Position numbers and translations under genes: made by a program. A stretch of 64,000 nucleotides of DNA from positions 2,108,001 through 2,172,000 of the forward strand of contig JARFXM010000004.1 of the NCBI GenBank assembly GCA_029532625.1, written 5' to 3'. How positions within the stretch are numbered: position 1 is the stretch's first letter; every line of letters starts with the position of its first letter. Shown here piece after piece: positions 24,634 to 34,307 of the stretch. The stretch comes from Lomentospora prolificans. Taxonomy: Eukaryota > Ascomycota > Sordariomycetes > Microascales > Microascaceae. The notes under the pieces were generated by a model. It saw only the letters and a program-made list of their open reading frames with translations. It had not been told where the DNA came from and ran no database searches.

Positions 24634-24658
24634 GGGATTAGACTTGTTAGCGTGAAAC
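24634..24658 (+). repeat. Left terminal inverted repeat of the Tc1-type element
   Basis: Begins GGGATTAGACTTGTTAGC and matches the reverse complement of 26071-26095 at 22 of 25 positions. Confidence 0.85.
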
Positions 24659-24845
24659 TTCAAGCGCGTCTTACAGGGGTCCCCTGCCAAGTACCTTTAC
24701 ATATTATTTTATATGATAAGGTACTTACACCAAAACAAAACATGGATGTCGCGTTTTTTCAGCCTTGCATGTTTGAAGCTTTTATTTATCAGAAGTCTGA
24801 TGATAACTTTCTCGAAGATTATAGTCAAGATATCTACGATGCAGA

Positions 24846-25997
24846 ATGGATATCGAGGCCATTCTCGCCTGCCCAACCCTACAACAAGGGCAGGTAAATG
24901 CTATCGGATTCCTCCCAAATACCCATATCGTGATAGACGACGATATTGAGCCACAGCCACCAAAAAGGAGCTATAAGAAGCAGCTTACCCGCGATGAACG
25001 ACTTCGCGTTCGGGTCCTTTTCTTTGATGCTGGCTGGTCTTATAATGATATTGCAAAACATACCCAGTATACCCATCGCCAGATCCAATACGCATGCAAT
25101 AATCCAGTCACTCCACAGCGTGGCAACCGCCAAACCCGGCCAGCAATGAAAACACCTATAAGAGCCCAACTTGACACATGGCTACGCGAATCCACTGCCC
25201 ACCGGCTCGTTCCGTGGCGGGAGATCCATTTAGTAGCACCAACACCCCTTCAAGGATATCGTGAATCAGCTTATCGTACTGCAATGCGGCTCCTTGGCTA
25301 CCGGCGAAAGGTGCGGCCGCGTAGGATCCACCTTACACCCCGCCATAAGAGAGAGAGGGTTGAATTCGCCCGTATGCAGCTTCATATCCGGCCCCGTCCA
25401 GAAGACTGGGAAGCAGTGATCTTTTCTGATGAAACATGGGCTTCGAATGACCCTATGTGGAAGCAGTGGATCACAGTGAACCTAGATGAAACATCAGAAA
25501 CATGGGCTCTTCTACGACGCAACCCCCAAGGCTGGATGTTCGCCAGTATGTTTGCAGGTGCGCGTAAGGGCCCAGGCCACTTCTGGGAGAAGGAGTGGGG
25601 AGGTATTACAGCGCATAAATATATCTTCTACTTCCTCCCACTTGTTCGATTCTTTTTCAACGAAAATCAGCCTCATGTTACGATCTTCCAGCAAGATAAC
25701 GCACCTTCACATCGAGCCTATATCACACAGAACGCACTACAGCAAATGGGCATCCCAGTGCTAAAGTGGCCTGCGAATAGCCCAGACCTGAATCCTATCG
25801 AAAATGTCTGGTTCTGGATCAAGGATTGGATCGAAATGCACTATGATATCCAAACAGTTCCGCGGCGGGAGCTTCGATCAGTTATTTTACAAGCGTGGGA
25901 AGCAGTACCAAATAGATTCCTGAGGCAACTATCGCACTCAATGGTGAGAAGGCTGCAACTGGTACTTGATCTTAATGGGGAATGTATTGGTACCTAA
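24846..25997 (+). CDS. Tc1-type transposase, DD34E
   Basis: An uninterrupted 383-residue frame from ATG. A helix-turn-helix region lies at about 45-85 (LTRDERLRVRVLFF, SYNDIAKHTQYTHRQIQY). The DDE catalytic residues are all present: Asp195 in FSDETW, Asp284 in QQDNAPSHRA and Glu319 in SPDLNPIENVW, with 34 residues between the second Asp and Glu, the Tc1-type spacing. The enzyme should cut and join the element at TA sites. No frameshift or stop breaks the frame, unlike most fungal copies mutated by repeat-induced point mutation. An upstream ATG in another frame at 24,741 is not needed. Confidence 0.93.
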   Translation: MDIEAILACPTLQQGQVNAIGFLPNTHIVIDDDIEPQPPKRSYKKQLTRDERLRVRVLFFDAGWSYNDIAKHTQYTHRQIQYACNNPVTPQRGNRQTRPAMKTPIRAQLDTWLRESTAHRLVPWREIHLVAPTPLQGYRESAYRTAMRLLGYRRKVRPRRIHLTPRHKRERVEFARMQLHIRPRPEDWEAVIFSDETWASNDPMWKQWITVNLDETSETWALLRRNPQGWMFASMFAGARKGPGHFWEKEWGGITAHKYIFYFLPLVRFFFNENQPHVTIFQQDNAPSHRAYITQNALQQMGIPVLKWPANSPDLNPIENVWFWIKDWIEMHYDIQTVPRRELRSVILQAWEAVPNRFLRQLSHSMVRRLQLVLDLNGECIGT

Positions 25998-26070
25998 TTA
26001 TATATGTAATCATAGTATAATATGAAGTACCTATACATATTCCTAAAATGGACTAGACTTGTATCTTTTT

Positions 26071-26095
26071 GTTCCAAGCTAACAAGTCTGATCCC
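26071..26095 (-). repeat. Right terminal inverted repeat of the Tc1-type element
   Basis: The reverse complement begins GGGATCAGACTTGTTAGC. Just inside, AGACTTGT (26054-26061) faces ACAAGTCT (26082-26089), so the right end can also fold on itself. Confidence 0.85.
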
Positions 26096-26167
26096 TGAAT
26101 AGGTATACATTAGCACTCTACACGTTGCTCAGGCCGTTGGAGTTAATTCGGAGTAATAGTAAACCCG

Positions 26168-26320
26168 TTAATTGGTTGCGGTTAAACCACGGATGATACC
26201 AGCGATAACACCACCTTTGAACCCGGGGTTACCAACAAAATCGGCATGCATTAACATCTGCATGACTTCAGGATCCACGAAAGTCTCAGTCCTGCGCAGG
26301 GTATTCAGATTTTCCGACAT
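26168..26320 (-). CDS. Possible 50-residue small protein of unknown function
   Basis: An ATG with A at -3 starts a 50-residue frame that reads like real protein (MSENLNTLRRTETFVDPEVM at the start) and ends with a small-residue hydrophobic stretch GGVIAGIIRG before the stop. The ATG follows GCGGCAG, so it could instead be the last exon of a longer gene with a splice acceptor there. It ends about 70 bp from the transposon's right end. I recognise no family. A frame of this length can occur by chance, so confidence is low. Confidence 0.3.
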   Translation of the reverse strand: MSENLNTLRRTETFVDPEVMQMLMHADFVGNPGFKGGVIAGIIRGLTATN

Positions 26321-28335
26321 CCTGCCGCATATTGAGAGCCGCTCGGCATCGGTCCGACAGATATAGCAATATCATCAACTCATTGTCAATACCGCTTATC
26401 CAATTCTCGTCTCTTCCAGATTGGCAAAGGCAAAGGGCACGGCCCTCGGCCCTTGGTAATACAATGTCGCTTCGTTTCTGGTAGGCCGTGAGCGCGACTC
26501 GCTACTCCAGGGCGTGAATCACCAGCTGGCGCTGGAACTGAGAGGATACTGAGAATTGCAAAGATGCAATAAAAAAAGAGCGATATAAGGACTTTGAGAT
26601 GTAGCCATTGCAATCTCCGGGTGCCGGTACGCTGGTCCGTATAAGTCCAACGTCTCTAGGAACGGCCGAACGTTAACTCGGGGAATGAGAGCCTCGTTGG
26701 AAAGACGTTCACCCCCAGATTAAAGACTGTTTTCAAGCCCATCTATCGAAGCCACCAACACTTTAAGATCCTTATAGAACGGAAGCGACGTCGTCGCGAG
26801 CTCGTCCGAAAAGGAATCCCCGCCCCGCCGATCTCCGGTGGGGCTCACCGCTTTCAGACACGGGCCCCGCCGGCATCGAGATTCCGTTTCACCCCACCTT
26901 CCGGTCCTTTGGAACCGTTGCATGCCGCCAGTACTAGACATCAGTTCATTAATATAATGCAATCCAACCTTTCATAAATCACATCCCGATGGGGACCGTC
27001 TCCCAGGGTTGAGCCAAGATAAAGGCCAAGCCCACTCTCGCGCAGATATCGTGTACCCTTTCCCCACGCAAAGCCAAGAGTAACAATAGCAGCTCGGAGT
27101 TTGGTATAAGTAATGCCGAAGAGGAAAACCTAACACTTTCATTCGCGCCTTTTCCGGATCCTGACGAAAAAAGTATCCTACCTTGGGCATGCTACGCAAG
27201 ATAGGCAATAGAATAAAAAAACTACCAGTCGTGGAGCTTAGCAAGCGCTGCCGACTGTACTAGGTACCAGTTAACTTCTACAGGCAGGTGACCCAGCCCC
27301 AACTTAGTAGTTTCCTAGGCCTCATTCTATCTGTTATGCCACTTTTTCGTGAACTTGGATACGTAAGATTCAAGGCAGGAGACACAGCAATAACTCCAAC
27401 AGCTCATAAGAGGTATACCATAGCCACCTGGATACACAGCCCCTTGCAACATATAGATTATAGTCAACACAAAGAACAGCACTCGACCCGTGCATATTAT
27501 CCCTTGCTTCTAAATATGGACCTATAGATGGACTTTAATTTTTCACATAGTGCAGTTTTTGTCTAACCTAGCCCTAGGACAAGCATAGCACGACGGTGTG
27601 TTTAACTTATAGTAACTAGATTGACGAGGTAGGGTCAGATTGCGTGACCCGAGATGCCCGGGGAAAAGATATGAAATCATAGGTAATTATACTCAGAAGA
27701 CAGTCGAGAGTTATTGGACTACTCGGGACGATGGTCTCGGGAGAGAAGGTCTGTTTTCTCATCCTATAACTGCTTCAGGCAGGAAACCATGATTTACTAC
27801 AACTAGGGTTATGTGACCGAATAAGTCAGGATATCCAAGAGCTATAACGAAAGATATCGACGAGCAAGGAATCGGCATTACCCGGAGCCTATGCGGGAGC
27901 ACCTATCTTATATAATTGTCAAGTCAAAAGACTCAGTTTGATTTCCCACAGCTCACTGATGGATCTCTTAATACTATTCACTCTCACCTTGAACTAACAC
28001 TGTTACTTTCAAGTATATCGTAACATAGTTCAGTTGCTCCCCTTATCCAAATCTCAGCTAAGTAGTAGCAACAGTCCTAATAAGTAGTTTTTTGCATCCT
28101 AGGCTCGTTTTCTATCCTCAGCAACTTTATCTACTTATATCCCTAGTGGAAGATATTTTCTACTGCAATTGTTGTGAGGAATTCTTGGTGGACTCTTTCT
28201 GCTGTTGTAAGCAATGTTCATGCAGCTTCTGAGGACCATAATGGATGATTAGACCGTATAATAGGATCTTTACAATAAGGGAGGTGTTCGCTATTAAATA
28301 TTGGAACCACCTTTATAGAGACAGAGTCTACATTC
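26321..28335. other. Gene-poor stretch after the transposon
   Basis: No conserved gene is recognised. GC-rich promoter-like sequence lies near 26,810-26,900 (CCGATCTCCGGTGGGG). On the minus strand a frame at 26613-26386 has secretory and dibasic features but no ATG. From about 27,290 to 28,330 the sequence is visibly AT-richer, with short frames only. Confidence 0.45.
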
Positions 28336-29082
28336 TTAGACCAGGGTTCTGGACAGTTTAGCTCCATGGCTATCCCGGGTTTTTAAAAGAGATAAAGGTG
28401 ATATGGATAAACCACATGAAATATCGGAGTACGGATTGAAAGGACCATACTGATTTTCAGATAGATTCGTCTGAAGCTGTCGGAGAAGAAACTGTACATG
28501 AGACTGTTGTCGATTTACATCCACGGATCCTCGGCCGGTAGCCTTAGCTGTAGCGCTATGCCTCACTCGATTCTGGTCAACCCGTGCAGCGAACCTTTTA
28601 ATAGCCCGAAACGGGTATCGAAAGCAGTCTGGTAGACCAAAAATACCGCTAGCCAGATAACGCTCCAGTGCATTTAGAGTGGTCGTCAGAATGCTTTGGA
28701 AGATTGAGCTCTGCACTCGTGGGTGTATTCCGAGGTCACGTTGGATTAGGGCCCTGTTTTGTGCTCTCGATTTAAAGTCTCGCCTCACTGACCACACCAA
28801 TTATTTAATATCCTGGGCCATAGGGTTCAAGCACACGCCGACCTCGTCTTGGGTCGCCACGGGCTGCTCCAGCGTCAAGGCACACAAACTATATGGAAAA
28901 ACGCATTTTGACCTTGGGATGATCGTCTCAAGCTTGTAGTAGGGTCGCCTTTTCTTGACTAGTGCGCGGTTGCTGGTTTTTTTCCTTTCTCCAATCATGG
29001 CACGAGCCGGCGTTGTTCTAAGGATAAAGGCCGAAAGTTCTGACGCTCTCTTCAATCTACTGCGACGCGTTTCCACCCACAC
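28336..29082 (-). pseudogene. Possible decayed coding sequence, identity unknown
   Basis: Two consecutive minus-strand frames, 29082-28801 (about 93 codons) and 28800-28336 (about 154 codons), lie back to back in different frames. Neither begins with ATG. Their composition is more protein-like than the flanks, which suggests one gene broken by a frameshift and stop. I recognise no domain, and chance open frames remain possible. Confidence 0.15.
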
Positions 29083-31262
29083 CTGGGCGGTACCATTTCA
29101 ATGATTTGGGGAGCTGTTCAACACGCAAACAATACGAAGTAGAAGTTATGTCAACTGTGGTCTGAACCCTGGAATACGCCGCGTGTGGGGGTTGAGCTGG
29201 AGATCCATGTCAATGGATTCATTTAGCCATGGTTTGTTCCAGGGGTTCAGGCGAGAACTGCCTGGAGTCGCGTGCTCAGATGCCCTTCTTGCCACTGAGA
29301 GAACTACAGGACGAGATCTTAGGATAAGCTCGGGCAAGTCCACGTAATGCCTCGCCACTAGCAGTGTCGAGTCACAAGATGTTAAAGGGTCTTTCAGTGG
29401 CGGTTTCAGCGGCGGTGTTCGTTTTGGTGCCCAATCAAGACACCGCCCCCCTTCCCGGCTGGCTGTGAGATGGAGTCAGCTGACAGAATTAGCGAGCCTG
29501 CGACTTCCTTAGTTGCCCTGGCATTGTTGAGCGTCAAGGGAGCTGCTTCGTAACCAGATTGATCAGATCGGCCCAAGATTTGCATATACCTTCCATTGAC
29601 CCCCAGAAGCATCGTTGGTTCTGCCCTGTTAAGAAAAACGGGGCGAGAGAGCCCGCCATATTTCTCGATCCTGTCATACATGTGCTGTGGCTTATATGTG
29701 CGTCGCTTAAAGGTCCTGGAACATCCCACTCTCCGCCGCAACCCCCACGCCGTGGTAAGGATGCAGCCAGGACGGGCCAGCCAGCTGGGCCCTCAAATTG
29801 TACCTGGGAACCTAGGCGATCAGTTTTCGATTTCCAGCATCTGCTCAATGCCTGGGAAGTTGCTGCAAGGATAATAAGTGTGGCGCTACTGGGAAGCTAG
29901 CGAACTGAGGCCTGGGTCTTTTTCTTCGATGTCCCTGGTCGGATTAGAAGTTTCGGCCTGAGTTCTCCGCGCACAGCTTGGTGACTTCCAAAATTACAAC
30001 CCAGACACTTCGTTGTCCGGCCTACTTCGACAACTAGCAGAGTGCTGTTGTGCCAGAGGATGCGGAGTATCGAAACAGTCGCAATCCGGTGACAAGGCAC
30101 ATCGTGCGCTTTCTGGTTCATAGAAGCAGTCGTTGAAACGGTCGGATTCTTCCTGGTCCTTTGGCCAGTGATGACGAGAAGAGCCTAGATGTAGCCGGGT
30201 ATGGATTTAAACCAGTCGGCGAACCGCGTCATGCACGCCCGAGTTTTGGTGGTGTACACACCCCAAAGTACAAGCATACATTGATTGTCTACTTAGGGGT
30301 CGATGTTCGCTTCACAAAGCACAGAGCGATCAGGGCATATGCTCGTTAGGACATCATCAATTACCGGCATTATACTTATTGGTCCCTAGGTTCCTCCTGT
30401 TACAAGACATACACCGAGAGCCCGCTTGTCTCAAAACCTATGATGGAGCTATCGAGGTCGTCTAGTCTTGTCCTTGAGTGACTAATAATCAAACCCAGCG
30501 TGACTGGGACTAGAGGCTAGCCAGCTTTCGTGAATAGAGCATGGACCCACACGCACACCTCCTCTGCGCATGAGGCCGGACCTCCTTCGTAGCCAATGAA
30601 CTCGTCACTTTCGCCAGCCTTTCCCCGTCCCTTTTGGGTGATGTGGGCAACATATCGTTCAAGTGTCTGCACATCACACCCTTTCTATTGTCCAGTCTCT
30701 GGGAGCGGCCGGTGCGTACTCCACTTGTCCCCAGCTGCAAAGGAATCTGGCGTGGCTATTGTCCACACTGAGAATGCTCTCGAGGCCCCTCTGACCCTCC
30801 AGTGTACTCTCACACCTGCGTCTTCCTCACGCCTATGGCGGTGCTACTTGACATTAGAGCGGAGACGCTTGTATGCATAGAATGTGTGCCCGGTGGGTTG
30901 CAATGGATACCCGCGGTTTCGGTGCCGCGCCCAAGATCAACAGTGGATCATCGTATGGAAATAGAGGAACATGGGGAGATCCTAGGCGGTTTTTTTACTA
31001 GTCCGGATTTTGAAATTATATAGCCCCCCACTCTTCCCACACGTCACCAACAGTAGTTGGCAGGCAAGGCAGTCCTCATAGACATTGCCCGAGGCGACAA
31101 GTATTGTCCGTCCATGGCGCCCCCATCACCTGCCCACTCGGCCTCCATTTTACCCCAGGTTCTTTGTCGCGTCCGCCAGCTTGATGTAGAAAGTCTGTCG
31201 AGCCGGGCTTTCCCGGCCGTGACCCTAGAAACGAAACCCCTGCAAAAAGAAAAAAAATGGGG

Positions 31263-31306
<44 letters not shown>

Positions 31307-34300
31307 GGCACTGTCCTGTTGTACTTTTGTCAACTACTCGGTTCAACTCAACTAATAATACAGAGTTGGTGGCCTGGAGTTGTACATATACATAGAGTCC
31401 ACTCGTCACTCTCCCCCTGCAGAATATGCGGGTGCATGCTGTGTAAGGATCCATGGATAAGCACCTGGACAAAGTTGCTGCCCTCGCTGGTACACAGATA
31501 TCAAGACAAAGAACCACGTCCCGCAGATTAGGTGGCAAACATTGATGTGCATTCATCCACCTCATCACCACGACCGGAGAGCGGGTGATTTCTGAAGCCG
31601 TGGATTCTGGCAAGAGTCGCCCCTAACTATGGCCACAACTAAAATCGTCGCAAGGAGTTAAGCGGGCCCCTGGCGCCGTTGACAGCCTTGATGGCAATTA
31701 TAGAAAGCAGAAATTTTTTTTGCCTGAACGCCACGTCTTCGAGAAAACCACGCACAACCCAGATCCTGCAGATCCTCTCTATTTTATTATGTTTTTGCCT
31801 GGCCTGTCTGTCTGGGGGAAGGGTGTCTTCGTGCGCAGTCGCTTCAGCGTCGGGACAGCTACTTTTTGACCGAAACGGTCCTGCTGCAGAAACAAGACCG
31901 ACGGTATGGACCAATAGTAAACAGGACGAACTTGATCCCGACCACTGTGAAGAGGCCGCGTCTTTCTTCCGAATAGCTGATCGCTATAAAGGCTCTCGTC
32001 CGGGGATACTGCACCCTGCACATCTGACGCAAAGTGGCAACTCTTTCTGTAATAATACCCCCACTACGACGCATGTGCTGGCCGAAGACCGTGGAGAACC
32101 TCGGGGCTCTGTCGATACGGAGTTGAAGCCACTGATGCCTGACTTGGAATCAAGTCGATCGAGCTTCGTCCATGAACATTAAGCACGGTTGGGCTGAGGG
32201 GCTTGCGAGGTACAGCCAGACTATCCGTAGGGCAATCAAGGGCGCGATACAAATCCGGGGTGCAATGTATGTTTCACCAGACAAAACGTCGAACTTCCGC
32301 TTCGATCCTCATGGAAGCTTCACTTTCTTCAGTAGACAATGAGCCCAGAGCCCTTGTCTCAGCGCTGGGTTAAGTGACATGAATGGCGTCGGGGCCATCG
32401 GAGGCGCAATGCATCCCATCGATGGCAAGGGAGGGAACATGAATAGGGACTGCCATGTTGACAGGGAATCAGCCGCGCTTTTTTTGCTTCCTTTTTCCTG
32501 ATCCACCTCAGCTCTGGAGTGGTGGTTTGAACTGTTCACCAGCCACCGAGGGTGAATAATGCCAGCGGAGAAACGTTGCGGTTCCCTCCGTTGTCTCTGT
32601 TCACACAGGTTCTGACTTACGGATAGTGACTATCGCTATCCGCCTGGGCTTAGTCGGCTCATATGCCATTGATGATCTTCGCACCCTCTTTATCCATAGC
32701 CTCCGTTGGGAGGTGGGGACTATTACCATTTGGGAAGATTCTAGCCTCGTAACGATAGAGACCAGAGACTCTACACTAGACCTGATGAGGCTGTCGATTA
32801 TTACTCCACATGCAATCTTGAATGGCTACTGTAATTACCACTTATGGCCGAGACCTTGAAGGGTAGATGGGAGCGAACAGGCGAGTTGTGCAACACAGGC
32901 GCACACTGCGTCGCACTATGCCCCATACATCGGGTGGCCACCAGTGTGTCCTCAACCCATAGATCTAATCGTTGAAACCTAGGCGGCCATGGAACTCTGC
33001 ACTATTACGGTGGACCTGAGCGATCAATCAATGGATCAATCCGTCCAACGACGCCTCTTTGCTGGGTTTGGTTACAAGGGCGGAGTGCTTCATACGGGAC
33101 CCTGGCCACTCCCTCTTCTTGAACCCCCTCATTGCTTTTATGCAGCAAGCCCATTCCAATTTACCGCATGAGGCGGGGAGCCCCGGACGGAGTGGTTGGA
33201 TTTTCTGCGCCTATTATTATAGCAATCCCCTGCTTCGTGTGGTAGCGCCAGTGTTCAGACCTCCTGGCATTGCGACTTTTTTGAAGGATTGATGGATCTA
33301 TGGAGGCTCGTCGCTGCAACCGTGAATACAAGTATTGAGCGCTGAGCACTGAACACAGGTCTGGGTTGGCCTCTGGCTATGGTATAGAAGGCGTCAAGCT
33401 ACTTTGCTCGCTACCGAGTATTCCTCTCAATCTGGACTGACCCCATCCCATTATCCTTAGGGAAATGTTTTTACCATATTCCCCCCCTTTTACATTGATA
33501 CTCTCTGCCAAATCACTCTTTTCTCTCCTCCACCTCCGCTTGCGCTTGGCATCCTCTGCGCAAACTTCTCGTAATAACGGCTTCCTTATCCATCCGAACT
33601 TATGAGGCCGGGACTGCTTAGAGCTTGGGAAATTTTTTAGGAGTTTCCGTACTCTAGAGCACCAACCCACTCGGCGCCACCACCGACACCAACGCCAGCT
33701 CACGCGGCGCTTTACTCGCATCGTATCACGTCTCCTCTTCCCCTCACAAAAGCGGCCAACCTCCCTACGCTAGAATTCGAATCGCCTCGAACTGTACCTC
33801 CGTGTTTTTCCCGCGCCGTCATGTCATAGCATGACCTTGCCATATACTGGCTTGGATAATCCGCTAAATTGTGATGTCAACATCGCGATCTGGGCTTTCG
33901 CTTCATTTGCTTCATCACTGTCTTTACCTTTGGACAGCTGTCTAGCTGGTTTCTTCCTGGCTTTCGCGCCCACGACACGATCTAGTAGCGACGCCCTACT
34001 ACTTTGATCGATTTCTGCCTTGCGAAGCGGCTGTCGATACCATCAAACTGAAAGACGATCGAACCTTGATGCTACGAGCGCCTTGTTGTGTTTCCCCAGA
34101 ACATTATCGATCTGCCTTTTCCCCACGTTCTCCGTATTGGAACGGATAAGCCCACACTTCGACCGGATCACTGCCACCTCTCGAGTGTACCGTGCGACAC
34201 TTCCGCCTACCCTCGAACGCTCAATTTGTCGTTTTCCCCCCTCTTGCTCTCGCTCATCGTCTGCCACACCTGACAACGGTAGGATTTGAAGATCCATCGT

Positions 34301-34307
34301 GCGGGTC
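29083..34307. other. Long non-coding stretch and leader of the C2H2 regulator gene
   Basis: More than 5 kb without a convincing gene. It contains a long (TG)n microsatellite near 31,262. Open frames here start at TTG or GTG, or overlap each other antisense. From about 33,480 to 34,300 the + strand is pyrimidine-rich, like the long 5' leader of a fungal regulatory gene, and probably belongs to the transcript starting at or before ATG 34308. Confidence 0.4.
31262..31303. repeat. (TG)n microsatellite
   Basis: About 20 TG units with a single interrupting GCG near its left end. On the minus strand it yields a spurious His/Thr repeat frame. Confidence 0.9.

Larger units (their letters stand above)
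24634..26095 (+). mobile_element. Tc1/mariner-superfamily DNA transposon (DD34E), apparently complete
   Basis: A 1.46-kb element with one intact transposase frame flanked by 25-bp imperfect terminal inverted repeats (24634-24658 and 26071-26095, three mismatches, shared core AGACTTGTTAGC). Both ends carry subterminal repeats. AAGTACCT(T/A)TACATATT occurs at 24689-24705 and as a direct copy at 26025-26041. The left end also has a perfect 9-bp palindrome pair, AAGTACCTT/AAGGTACTT (24689-24697 and 24718-24726). Tc1-like elements typically carry two transposase-binding sites per end, which these could be. A TA target duplication is expected; TA lies just outside the right repeat at 26100-26101, but the exact left boundary is unclear. 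An intact frame and recognisable ends suggest recent activity or a source copy. Confidence 0.88.

Noticed and set aside
26386..26613. Calling this frame an alpha-pheromone precursor gene
   Set aside because: There is only one Cys peptide, spacing C-x3-G-x3-C rather than C-x3-G-x2-C, no flanking Trp pair and no ATG; kept as a finding, not annotated as a gene.
31044..31613. 189-residue minus-strand frame with a His/Thr repeat
   Set aside because: It is built on the (TG)n microsatellite and begins without a credible ATG context or motif.
31679..32182. 167-residue + strand frame with a hydrophobic stretch
   Set aside because: It begins with TTG, has antisense competitors of similar length and shows no recognisable domain.
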